DNA of 64,000 bases, taken from positions 1 through 64,000 of the forward strand of contig DASRHK010000075.1 of the NCBI GenBank assembly GCA_035650495.1, read 5' to 3'. Position 1 is the stretch's first letter. Every line of letters begins with the position of its first letter. The notes under the pieces are model-generated. The model searched no databases. It was not told the DNA's origin and saw nothing but the letters and a program-made list of their open reading frames with translations. This stretch comes from DASRHK01 sp035650495 (GTDB lineage: Bacteria > Pseudomonadota > Gammaproteobacteria > Nevskiales > Nevskiaceae). Below, piece after piece: positions 34,274 through 43,117 of the stretch. The translations under genes and the position numbers were made by a program.

Positions 34274-35554
34274 ATGGCCCTTGGCAGTTCACAGCGGGAT
34301 CGCGGTGCAGCGGAGCTGGCGCAGCTGCCCGACGACGCGCTCGTCGACGCCGTCCAGCGACAGACGTTCCGCTTCTTCTGGGACGCGGCGCATCCTTCGA
34401 GCGGACTCGCGCGCGATCGCTGCACGACACGCAAAGAGCCCGACGACGAGCTCGTCGTCAGCGGCGGCAGCGGCTTTTCGATCATGGGGATCATCGTCGC
34501 CATCGAGCGAGGCTGGGTCACCCGCGACGCGGCGCTCGAGCGGATCGTGCGCATGGTCGATCTGCTCTCGCGCGCGACCTGCTATCACGGCGCGTTCCCG
34601 CATTTCCTCGACGGGCGCACGGGTGCGACGATCCCGTTCTCGCGCAAGGACGACGGCGGCGACATCGTCGAGACCTCGCTGCTCCTGCAAGGCCTGCTGT
34701 GCGCGCGCGAGTATTTCAGCGGCGACAACGAAGCCGAGACGCAGCTGCGCAAGCGCATCGGCGAGATCGCCGACGACGTCGAGTGGACCTGGTACCAGCG
34801 CGAAGGCCGCGAGGTGCTGTATTGGCACTGGAGTCCGAACAACGGCTGGGCGATGGATCACGAGATCCGCGGCTGGAACGAGTGCCTGATCACCTATGTG
34901 CTCGCCGCCGGATCGAATCGCTACGCGATCGACCCGATCGTCTATCACAACGGCTTCGCGTCGGGCCGCGATTTCCTGAACGGCAAGGCCTATCACGGCA
35001 TCGAGCTGCCGCTCGGTCCGCCGCTCGGCGGGCCGCTGTTCTTCGCGCACTACTCGTTCATGGGCCTCGATCCGCGAGGCTTGAAGGATCGCTACGCCGA
35101 TTACTGGCAGCAGAACGTCGCGCACGCGCGCATCCATCGAGCGTACTGCGCGGCGAATCCGAAACAGTTCGCGGGCTACGGCGAGAACTGCTGGGGTCTC
35201 ACCGCGAGCGACGATCCGGACGGTTACGACCCACACGCGCCGGATCGCGACAACGGCACGATCTCGCCGACCGCAGCGGCTGCGAGCCTGCCGTACGGGC
35301 CGGATGAAGTCCTGCGCGCGCTGCGGCATTTCCTCGCGCGCTACGGCGACAAGGTCTGGGGCCGCTTCGGATTCGTCGATGCCTTCAACGAGACGCGCGG
35401 CTGGTTCGCCGACACCTATCTCGCGATCGACCAGGGTCCGATCGTGGTGATGATGGAGAACCATCGCAGCCAGCTGCTGTGGAAACTGTTCATGCGGGCG
35501 CCGGAAGTGCAGCGCGGATTGCGGCGCCTCGGCTTCGAGCGGAGCGCGGATTGA
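34274..35554 (+). CDS. Glycoamylase-family (PF10091, GH144-like) hydrolase
   Basis: A 426-residue enzyme of the PF10091 family, whose characterised members (GH144) are endo-beta-1,2-glucanases. Typical strings are FRFFWDAAHPSSGLARDR, SGGSGFSIMGIIVAIERG, FPHFLDGRTGATIPFS, GGDIVETSLLLQGLL and YWHWSPNNGW, with conserved acidic residues in GGDIVE. Many relatives are secreted; this one has no signal peptide. ATG 34274 is used (AGGA seven bases upstream); ATG 34265 is an alternative. Its stop overlaps the GH15 start, so the two are coupled. Confidence 0.85.
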   Translation: MALGSSQRDRGAAELAQLPDDALVDAVQRQTFRFFWDAAHPSSGLARDRCTTRKEPDDELVVSGGSGFSIMGIIVAIERGWVTRDAALERIVRMVDLLSRATCYHGAFPHFLDGRTGATIPFSRKDDGGDIVETSLLLQGLLCAREYFSGDNEAETQLRKRIGEIADDVEWTWYQREGREVLYWHWSPNNGWAMDHEIRGWNECLITYVLAAGSNRYAIDPIVYHNGFASGRDFLNGKAYHGIELPLGPPLGGPLFFAHYSFMGLDPRGLKDRYADYWQQNVAHARIHRAYCAANPKQFAGYGENCWGLTASDDPDGYDPHAPDRDNGTISPTAAAASLPYGPDEVLRALRHFLARYGDKVWGRFGFVDAFNETRGWFADTYLAIDQGPIVVMMENHRSQLLWKLFMRAPEVQRGLRRLGFERSAD

Positions 35555-36744
35555 ATCTCGACGCGTGGCTCGATCGCGAGCTGACCCACGCCGCGTCGGC
35601 GATGCAGCGAAGCATCTCGGCGACCGGCATCGTCAAGGAGCGGCCGGGCTTCGGCCAGACGATCCGCGCCGCGAAAGGGTCGGTGGTCGCATCGCCGGTG
35701 CTCGGTGCCTACGATCCGGAGCCCGACTACTTCTTCCACTGGTTCCGCGATTCGGCGGTGGTGATGGACGCGCTGCGCATGCTGTTCGAGATGCGCATCG
35801 TCGGCTTCGAGGCGCTCGCGACGCTCGGCGAATTCATCCGCTTCAGCCTGTCGCTGGAGCAGCGTCGCATCACGCCGGCCAAAGCCACCCCGGACTTCCA
35901 GAAGTATCTTCGCGACGACGCCGCGCTCGCGCGCGTAACAGCGTCGAACGTGGCCGGCGAGACGCGCGTCAATCCCGACGGCACGCTCGACATCTCGAAA
36001 TGGGCGCGGCCGCAGCACGACGGTCCAGCGCTGCGTGCGCTGACGCTGATGCGCTGGCAGCGCGCGGCGACGCTCGACGCCGGCATCGACGCGGAGCTCG
36101 CCCAACTGTTGCGCTCGGATCTCGCATACACGCGTGAGCACTGGCGCGAGCCGTCGTTCGACCTCTGGGAGGAGGAGAGCGGCCGGCATTACTACACGCT
36201 GCGCGTTGCGGCGGCTGCGCTCGAAGCGAGCGGCGATCGCACAGGCGCGAGCGAGATCCTGCGCGAGCTCGACGCGCTGCCCGAAGATCTCGACATCGCG
36301 ATGATCCTCGGCGTGATCCATTCCGGCGGCGACGGGCCGTCGCACACGGTGAACGATCCGCGAATGCACGCCGTGCTCGACCAGCTCGACGCGGCGTTCA
36401 TCAAGGCCTATCCGATCAACCAGCAGCGCCCTGCAGGTCGCGGCCCGGCGCTCGGCCGCTACGTCGGCGACGTCTACTTCGACGGCGGCGCGTGGTACGT
36501 CGCCACACTCGCGGCCGCGGAGTTCTGCTTTCGCGCGGCAAAAGGTGCGAAGAACGCGCGCTCGTGGATCGAGCGCGGCAACGCTTATCTCGAGACCGTG
36601 CGCGCCTTCACGCCGGCGTCGGGCGACCTGTCGGAGCAGTTCGATCAGGTCACCGGGGCGCAGAAATCCGCGAAGCATCTGGCTTGGAGCTATGCGGCCT
36701 TCGTCTCGTGCATGGCGGCGCGACGTCGGGTCGACGGCGCGTAG
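35551..36744 (+). CDS. GH15 glucoamylase-type hydrolase
   Basis: A 397-residue catalytic domain of GH15. The general acid Glu is in WEEESGRHYYTLRVA, the general base Glu is in DLSEQFDQVTG, and HLAWSYAAFV closes the barrel. The usual bacterial N-terminal beta-sandwich domain is missing, leaving only the (alpha/alpha)6 barrel. It starts at a TTG (35551) that overlaps the preceding TGA, with GGAG seven bases upstream; an in-frame GTG at 35479 is less likely. Alpha-glucan cleavage is the family norm, which makes its pairing with a beta-1,2-glucanase-type gene odd. Confidence 0.83.
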   Translation: MNLDAWLDRELTHAASAMQRSISATGIVKERPGFGQTIRAAKGSVVASPVLGAYDPEPDYFFHWFRDSAVVMDALRMLFEMRIVGFEALATLGEFIRFSLSLEQRRITPAKATPDFQKYLRDDAALARVTASNVAGETRVNPDGTLDISKWARPQHDGPALRALTLMRWQRAATLDAGIDAELAQLLRSDLAYTREHWREPSFDLWEEESGRHYYTLRVAAAALEASGDRTGASEILRELDALPEDLDIAMILGVIHSGGDGPSHTVNDPRMHAVLDQLDAAFIKAYPINQQRPAGRGPALGRYVGDVYFDGGAWYVATLAAAEFCFRAAKGAKNARSWIERGNAYLETVRAFTPASGDLSEQFDQVTGAQKSAKHLAWSYAAFVSCMAARRRVDGA

Positions 36745-36813
36745 AGAAAACAGCTAGGGACGCGGGCGCGCGCCGGGACGACAATACCGGTACCGCATCG
36801 GAAGGTCTCCAGC

Positions 36814-38805
36814 GTGGGAACGCAAGCACACGCCGCCGTACAGCAGTTCGAGCTGTTCCGGCTCGTCGTCGAGGCCGCGCCCAACGCAATCGTCATGGCC
36901 GACGAGGCGGGGCGCATCACGCTCGTCAATCATCAGACCGAGAAGATGTTCGGCTACCGTCGCGACGAGCTGATCGGCCAGCCGATCGAGATGCTGGTGC
37001 CGCCGGAGCGGCGCGGTCATCACCCGCAGCTGCGCATCGGCTACATGGAGCATCCGCGCACCCGCCCGATGGGCGCCGGCCGCGACCTCTACGGCGTCAC
37101 CAAGCACGGCGACGAAGTGCCGATCGAGATCGGGCTCAATCCGGTCACCACCGGCGAAGGCCGCTTCGTGCTGGCGTCGATCATCGACATCACCGAGCGC
37201 AAGCGGGCGGTCGATGCGCTGCGCGAAAGTGAAGAGCGCTTCCGGTTCATGGTGTCCGGGGTCAAGGACTACGCGATCCTGATGATCGATCCGAAGGGCC
37301 GCATCAACAGCTGGAACGAAGGCGCGCAGCGGCTCAAGGGCTACACGGAAGCTGAGATCGTCGGGCGCTCGATCGACTGCTTCTATCCGCCGGAGGACGT
37401 CGCCGCCGGCAAGCCGGCATTCGAGCTTGCGGAGGCGGCGCGCCTGGGCAGCTACGAGGACGAGGGCTGGCGCGTGCGCAAGGACGGCACGCGCTTCTGG
37501 GCGAACGTGCTCTTCACTGCCGCGCGCGACGCGACCGGCAAGCTGCGCGGCTTCTGCAAAGTCACTCGCGACATGACCGAGCGCCGCCGCGCCGAGGAGC
37601 GCTTCCGCCTCGTCGTCGAAGCCTCGCCGAGCGCGATGCTGATGGCCGGCCCCGATGGGCGCATCGCGCTGGTCAACGCACAGGCCGAGAAGCTGTTCGG
37701 CTATCCGCGCGCGGAGCTGATCGGGCAGCCCGTGGAGATGCTGCTGCCCGCGCGCTCCGCGCCGAATCATCCGCAATTGAGAGAAACCTATTTCTCGCGC
37801 CCGGTGAGCCGGCCGATGGGCGCGGGCCGCGATCTTTACGGCCGCTCCAAGGACGGCCGCGACATTCCAGTCGAGATCGGCCTGAACCCGATCACGACGT
37901 CCGAAGGCTTGTTCGTGCTGGCGTCCGTGATCGACATCACGGAGCGCAAGCGCGCCGAATCGGAGCTCAAGGCGCTGAACGAGTCGCTCGCGCGGCAGGT
38001 GAAGGAGACGCTGGGCGCGATGGAGCAGCTGCGCAACACCCAGGGCCAGCTGATCCAGGCGGAGAAGCTCGCGTCGCTCGGCGGGCTGGTTGCCGGCATC
38101 GCGCACGAGATCAACACACCGGTCGGCGTCGGCGTCACTGCCGCGTCGACGCTGCGTGCGAAAGCGCGGCAGCTTCAGCAGAAGCACGACGCCGGCGACC
38201 TGCGCGAGCAGGACGTCAGCGCGTTCGTTCGACTGGTCAGCGAGTCCACGCAGATCGTGTTGCGCAACCTCGAGCGCGCGGCGGAGCTGGTCCGCAGCTT
38301 CAAGCAGGTCGCGGTCGATCAGACCAGCGGCGAGCGGCGCGTGTTCGACCTCGGCATCTATCTCGAGGAGATCCTGCAGAGCCTCGCGCCGCGCCTGAAG
38401 AAGACCACGCACGCGGTGAAGGTCGATTGCGCGCCTGGCCTGGTGATCGACTCCTATCCCGGCGCGCTCGCGCAGATCATCACCAACCTGATCGAGAATT
38501 CGCTGACCCATGGGTTCGGCGACGGCGGCACGGGCGCCATCCGCATCGTCGCGCAGAAGGACGGCGAGCAGATCGCGCTGCGCTACGCCGATGACGGCGC
38601 CGGCATTCCCAAGGAGCATCTGTCGCGGATCTTCGACCCGTTCTTCACCACGCGGCGCGGATCGGGCGGCAGCGGGCTCGGGCTCAACATCGTCTACAAC
38701 CTCGTCACGGGCATGTTGCGCGGATCGATCGAGGTGAACAGCGCACCCGGCGAGGGCGCGCAATTCCTGATGCGCTTTCCTGCGCAGCTGGAGCGCGACC
38801 ACTAG
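36814..38805 (+). CDS. PAS-sensor histidine kinase
   Basis: A 663-residue soluble kinase with three PAS domains (about 17-133, 140-257, 270-388), a coiled coil (about 388-425), HisKA with His431 in VAGIAHEINTPVGV, and HATPase (about 520-655, DDGAGI and GSGLGLNIV). The first and third PAS are close copies of each other (shared RPMGAGRDLYG and VPIEIGLNP/IPVEIGLNP), evidence of internal duplication. The HAMP-less, receiver-less HisKA type with AHEINTP fits the Ntr/DctB-like class. GTG 36814 has GGAAGG eight to thirteen bases upstream. No partner is adjacent. Confidence 0.9.
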   Translation: MGTQAHAAVQQFELFRLVVEAAPNAIVMADEAGRITLVNHQTEKMFGYRRDELIGQPIEMLVPPERRGHHPQLRIGYMEHPRTRPMGAGRDLYGVTKHGDEVPIEIGLNPVTTGEGRFVLASIIDITERKRAVDALRESEERFRFMVSGVKDYAILMIDPKGRINSWNEGAQRLKGYTEAEIVGRSIDCFYPPEDVAAGKPAFELAEAARLGSYEDEGWRVRKDGTRFWANVLFTAARDATGKLRGFCKVTRDMTERRRAEERFRLVVEASPSAMLMAGPDGRIALVNAQAEKLFGYPRAELIGQPVEMLLPARSAPNHPQLRETYFSRPVSRPMGAGRDLYGRSKDGRDIPVEIGLNPITTSEGLFVLASVIDITERKRAESELKALNESLARQVKETLGAMEQLRNTQGQLIQAEKLASLGGLVAGIAHEINTPVGVGVTAASTLRAKARQLQQKHDAGDLREQDVSAFVRLVSESTQIVLRNLERAAELVRSFKQVAVDQTSGERRVFDLGIYLEEILQSLAPRLKKTTHAVKVDCAPGLVIDSYPGALAQIITNLIENSLTHGFGDGGTGAIRIVAQKDGEQIALRYADDGAGIPKEHLSRIFDPFFTTRRGSGGSGLGLNIVYNLVTGMLRGSIEVNSAPGEGAQFLMRFPAQLERDH

Positions 38806-38870
38806 CGGCGCCGGCCGGCGAACTGAATCTCGCCGCCGCAGGTCTCTTGTGGAAAGGGACCTGGTGCTGC

Positions 38871-40145
38871 ATGGCTACAGTCCGCTCGACGACGATGCTC
38901 GCGGTGCTCATGGCGCTCGGCCTCGCCTCCGGCTGCGCGACGAGCGAGCACCACGTCCGCGAGGACCTGAAGCATCAGTACAACAGCGACGATCCGCAGT
39001 TCCAGCGGACCATCGGCAGCCTGCTCGGCACCAGCCTGGTCGACGGCAACAAGGTCACCGCGCTGCACAACGGCGACGAGATCTTCCCGGCGATGCTCGA
39101 CGCGATCGCGCATGCGCGCAAGACGATCGACTTCGAGACCTACATCTATTGGTCCGGCGAGATTGGCCGCAAGGTTGCCGACGCGCTCTCCGAGCGCGCG
39201 CGCAACGGCGTGCGCGTGCACGTGCTGCTCGACTGGGTCGGCAGTGATCGCATCGATCACGCTGTGCTGCGCTCGATGCAGCAGGCGGGCGTCGAGGTCG
39301 AGCGCTATCACAAGCCGCCGTGGTTCCGCTGGTTCCACTGGCGCACGTTCAACAACCGCACGCATCGCAAGCTGCTCGTCGTCGACGGCCGCATCGGCTT
39401 CACCGGTGGCGTCGGCATCGCCGATCAGTGGACCGGTCACGCCCAGGACGAGAAGCATTGGCGCGACTCGCACTATCGCGTCGAAGGCCCGGTGGTCGCC
39501 GAGATGCAGTCGGTGTTCATGGACAACTGGCTGCAGTCGACGGGAAAGGTGCTGCACGGCGACGACTACTTCCCGAAGCTCGAGCCGGTGGGCCATTCAC
39601 GCGCGCAGATGTTCGCGAGCTCGCCGACCGGCGGCGCCGAGAGCATGAAGCTGATGTTCCTGCTCGCCATCACCGCGGCGAAGCACTCGATCTATCTCTC
39701 CAACTCCTACTTCGTGCCCGATCCGCTCGCGCGCGGCGCGCTGGTCGCGGCGGTGAAGCGCGGCGTCAAGGTGCAGATCATCACGCCCGGCAAGTACAAC
39801 GACGAGAAGACGATCCGCAAGGCCTCGCGCGCGCGGCTGGGCGATCTGCTCAAGGAAGGCATCGAGGTCTACGAGTACCAGCCGACCATGTTCCATCGCA
39901 AGGCGATGGTGATCGACGAGCGCTTCGTCTCGGTCGGCTCCGCCAACTTCGACGCGCGCTCGTTCGGCCTGAACGACGAAGCGAACCTGAACGTGTTCGA
40001 CGAGGACTTCGCGCGCCGCGAGATCGAGGACTTCCGCAACGACCTCCAGCGCAGCAAGCAGCTCACGTACGACGAATGGAAGAAGCGGCCGTTCCCCGAG
40101 AAATTCGTGGAGCGCTTCTTCTCGCTGTTCGGCTCAGCGATGTGA
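38871..40145 (+). CDS. Cardiolipin synthase-like PLD lipoprotein
   Basis: A 424-residue protein with two phospholipase-D domains. HKD-type motifs are at residues 165-172 (HRKLLVVDG) and 342-349 (HRKAMVID). The architecture follows bacterial cardiolipin synthases (DFETYIYWSGEIG, SNSYFVPD, FDARSFGLNDEANL). Instead of the usual two N-terminal transmembrane helices it carries a lipoprotein signal ending GLASGC, so it would face the periplasm from a lipid anchor. Could act on periplasmic-leaflet phospholipids. ATG 38871 is chosen for the signal peptide. Confidence 0.85.
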   Translation: MATVRSTTMLAVLMALGLASGCATSEHHVREDLKHQYNSDDPQFQRTIGSLLGTSLVDGNKVTALHNGDEIFPAMLDAIAHARKTIDFETYIYWSGEIGRKVADALSERARNGVRVHVLLDWVGSDRIDHAVLRSMQQAGVEVERYHKPPWFRWFHWRTFNNRTHRKLLVVDGRIGFTGGVGIADQWTGHAQDEKHWRDSHYRVEGPVVAEMQSVFMDNWLQSTGKVLHGDDYFPKLEPVGHSRAQMFASSPTGGAESMKLMFLLAITAAKHSIYLSNSYFVPDPLARGALVAAVKRGVKVQIITPGKYNDEKTIRKASRARLGDLLKEGIEVYEYQPTMFHRKAMVIDERFVSVGSANFDARSFGLNDEANLNVFDEDFARREIEDFRNDLQRSKQLTYDEWKKRPFPEKFVERFFSLFGSAM

Positions 40146-41960
40146 CGCGACCGGCAGCTCGACACTCGATCCCTTCGCGCCGCCGCGCAAGACATCCCAC
40201 TTCGTCGCCGTGACCGGATGCTCGACGAATTGCGCGCGATCGGCGGATGCGAGCGCGATGCGGATCCGATTGCCGGCCTTGAACTGATGCGACAGCGGCA
40301 GCAGGCCGACGTCGAGCGCCACCGCCTTGCCGGGCTTGAGCGGTGATGCATCGGCGCGACGATCGCTGTGGATCGGCTCGGGCGTCGCAAACGGCAATTT
40401 GCCGCGTGCGCGGTGGCTGGCGCGCAGCTCACCTTCGGTGACGTAGTTCACTTCGCCGCTCGCAGTGACCTCTTCGAGGTAGACGATCACGTCGGTGTCC
40501 GTCGCATCGGCCGACAGCGTCATGTGCGCGATCGGATCGCCGGTGACTTCGAGATCGGATTCCAGCGGCGCGCTCGTGAACGTCAGCAGCTTCGCATCGT
40601 CGCCGGCGCGATCGGGATAGGAAACGGGCGTCGGGCCCATCGTCGCGCGCCAGCGGTTGTGCTCGCCCGAATTGGAAGTGCCGTCGCTCTCGAATGCATC
40701 GCTCGCAGCAGCTTCGCCGCGCTCGTTCGATAAGCTGTGATCCGCGCCGAAATACCACGACGTCATGCGGGTGTTCTCCGGCGGCCACTGCGACGTCGAC
40801 TGCCAGCGATTCGAGCCGGTCGTGAAGTAGCGGATCGGCGGCGATGCGCTGAAGCCCTCGTCGACGTCTTTGAGCATCGCGTCGAAGTAGCGCAGCTTCT
40901 CCGCGGCGAGATTGAAGCTCGACGGCGTCGCCTGCCGCGTGCCGGGTCCGTAGAACGCGTGCGCGCCGTGATTCCACGGACCGATCAGCAGATGCTGCGA
41001 CGGCGCTTTGGAATTAAGGAAGCGCCGGATCGCCGCGAGCGTGTAGCCCGAGTCGTACCAGCCGACGATCGCGTAGAGCGGTGTCTGAGCCCGATCGATC
41101 TCACGCTGCACCTGGAACAAGCTGCCGTCGTCGGTGCGCCGGCCCTCGAAGCGATCGTCGCGGAACGCGACGTGCTCTGCGAACCGCGCGAGGTTGAAAT
41201 TCTTCGCGTGCTCCGCGATCGCGGCTTTCATCAGTGAGCGATCCTGATCCGCGTCGACGGGGCAGGGACCCGCGATCGGCGAAGCGGCGTCGGGCGTCGC
41301 GTGATCGAGGCCCTGGATGAGATCCGACCAGTACTGCGCGAACGTGCTGCGGATGCCGCCCGGCATCACGATCTCGCTGTAGAAGTCGTAGCCCGAGAAC
41401 GTCGGCAACACCGCCTTCACCGCGGGATGGTGGTTGCGCAGCAGCATCTCCGCAGTGGTGCCGGTGTACGACTGGCCGAGCGCGCCGACCTTGCCGTCGG
41501 ACCAGTCCTGACGCGCGATCCAGTCGACGATCTGTCCGCCGTCCTTCACTTCGGCATCGGAATACTCGGACTTGCGCGTGCCGAACGACGCGCCGGTGCC
41601 GCGAACGTCGACGACGACGTAGGCATAGCCGTGGGTGACGAAGAGCTCGATGGTCGAGCGGCCGGGCGGATGGCAATCGCCGTTCAGGTCGGACTTCACC
41701 ATCGCGGAGCGGTAGTAGCGCGTCTGCTCGAGGATGGCCGGCAGCTTCGCGCCTGACGGCAGGTCCTTCGGCAGCCATACGTCGACCGCGATCTTCACGC
41801 CGTCGCGCATCGGCACGTAATAGCCGTGACGCTGCATGCCGGAGAACTCCGGCGCGCGGATCGCGAATGCGGGATCGCCTTCACCCCACGATCGGTCCGG
41901 CGCGGGATCGGCGAGCGCGGCGCCGCTGATCAGCGCGACCGCGATCGCGGCAACGCGCAT
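40134..41960 (-). CDS. CocE/NonD family X-Pro peptidase-type hydrolase, exported
   Basis: A 608-residue serine hydrolase with a Sec signal peptide (cleavage after ALA). The nucleophile Ser164 lies in LGQSYTGTTAE; RGTGASFG forms the oxyanion region; the C-terminal jelly-roll domain is typical of CocE, PepX and glutaryl acylase relatives. Substrates of this group include proline dipeptides, esters and amides. Start: TGA of the upstream M19 gene overlaps ATG 41960 by one base (TGATG), so the two are coupled. Overlaps the convergent PLD gene by 12 bases. Confidence 0.88.
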   Translation of the reverse strand: MRVAAIAVALISGAALADPAPDRSWGEGDPAFAIRAPEFSGMQRHGYYVPMRDGVKIAVDVWLPKDLPSGAKLPAILEQTRYYRSAMVKSDLNGDCHPPGRSTIELFVTHGYAYVVVDVRGTGASFGTRKSEYSDAEVKDGGQIVDWIARQDWSDGKVGALGQSYTGTTAEMLLRNHHPAVKAVLPTFSGYDFYSEIVMPGGIRSTFAQYWSDLIQGLDHATPDAASPIAGPCPVDADQDRSLMKAAIAEHAKNFNLARFAEHVAFRDDRFEGRRTDDGSLFQVQREIDRAQTPLYAIVGWYDSGYTLAAIRRFLNSKAPSQHLLIGPWNHGAHAFYGPGTRQATPSSFNLAAEKLRYFDAMLKDVDEGFSASPPIRYFTTGSNRWQSTSQWPPENTRMTSWYFGADHSLSNERGEAAASDAFESDGTSNSGEHNRWRATMGPTPVSYPDRAGDDAKLLTFTSAPLESDLEVTGDPIAHMTLSADATDTDVIVYLEEVTASGEVNYVTEGELRASHRARGKLPFATPEPIHSDRRADASPLKPGKAVALDVGLLPLSHQFKAGNRIRIALASADRAQFVEHPVTATKWDVLRGGAKGSSVELPVASHR

Positions 41961-42976
41961 CACTTCCAGACCTGCTCCGCGACGCGCTCGAAGTTGCCGC
42001 CGAGGATCTTGCCGACCGCGACGTCGCTGTAGCCGCGCTTGAGCAGGAGCTCCGCGACTTCACCGATGCGCTCCGGCGGCGCGAACTGGACCTGGCTGTC
42101 GTAACCGTAGCCTGCCGGCCAGAGGTCGCGACGGCTGGTGAAATCGGGCTCCATCTTGTGCGGATCGGACATGCCGAAGTCGGTGCCGATGCCGACGTGG
42201 TCGATGCCCATGACGTCGACCGAGTACTCGATGCTGCGCACGATGTTCTGCGCCGAGACGTCGTTGTTGCCGAGGAAGATGCCGATGCCGCTGATGCCGA
42301 GCACGCCGCCGGTCGCGGCGCAGGCGCGCATCAGATCGTCGGGCACGCAGCGCGGATGATCGGTGAGCCTGCGCGGGTTGGAATGCGAGATCGTGACCGG
42401 CACGCTCGACATCTCGCAGACCTCGCGCGCGGTGCGGTAGCCCGTGTGCGCGATGTCCTTGATGAGCCCGACGCGATCCATCTCCGCGACGAGCTTGCGT
42501 CCGAAGGAGGTCAGGCCGCGATCCTCGTCATCGTGGACGCCGCTGCCGGCGAGATTGGCGCGGTTGTAGACCATCGCCATCCAGCGCACGCCGAGGTCGT
42601 GATACAGCGCGACGCGGGTGAGATCGTCCTCGATCGAGACGACGCCTTCGACGTCGAACGCGATCGCGAGCTTGCCTTCGCGCTTGGCGCGGCGCGCGTC
42701 GGCGATCGTCAGCGCGAGCACGTATTCGTTCGGCCGCGCGCGGATCCAGTCGCGGAACAGTGCGAGCATGCGCGTCACGTGGTCGAACCCGTAAGTCGAA
42801 TCGCCGACGTTGAGGTGCACGAGGTTGAAGCCGGCGTAGCTGAAGCGCGCGAGCTGCGGCAGGAAGCGCAGCGGGTCGTCGAACGAGACGCAGCAGTGCG
42901 CGTCCCACACGAGCGTGTCGGCGAGCACGCGACGCACGCGCGCTTCGGTCGGATTCGGGGCGGTGTCGGCATCCAT
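41960..42976 (-). CDS. M19 (renal dipeptidase-like) protein
   Basis: A 338-residue protein of the membrane dipeptidase family. Retained elements are Glu110 in FDVEG, DIAHTG, SHSNPR and GIGTDF. The first zinc motif, normally HxD (DxHND), reads DAHCC (residues 25-29), so the expected Asp is Cys29. That could alter or abolish the binuclear zinc site. No signal peptide is visible, so it is cytosolic. It is coupled to the exported CocE-type hydrolase downstream; both families cut dipeptides. ATG 42976 has no strong Shine-Dalgarno. Confidence 0.82.
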   Translation of the reverse strand: MDADTAPNPTEARVRRVLADTLVWDAHCCVSFDDPLRFLPQLARFSYAGFNLVHLNVGDSTYGFDHVTRMLALFRDWIRARPNEYVLALTIADARRAKREGKLAIAFDVEGVVSIEDDLTRVALYHDLGVRWMAMVYNRANLAGSGVHDDEDRGLTSFGRKLVAEMDRVGLIKDIAHTGYRTAREVCEMSSVPVTISHSNPRRLTDHPRCVPDDLMRACAATGGVLGISGIGIFLGNNDVSAQNIVRSIEYSVDVMGIDHVGIGTDFGMSDPHKMEPDFTSRRDLWPAGYGYDSQVQFAPPERIGEVAELLLKRGYSDVAVGKILGGNFERVAEQVWK

Positions 42977-43117
42977 GCGGCGCAGATTAAGGACGGCCCC
43001 TGCGCGAGAGGCGGCGAATGCGCGACGAAAAAGCCTGCGAGCGCCCGGGTGCGGCTGTCATGCGCCTGCAAGCGGCGCTAGATTTTCTTCGAACCATACT
43101 GATAAGAGGGGAGAACC

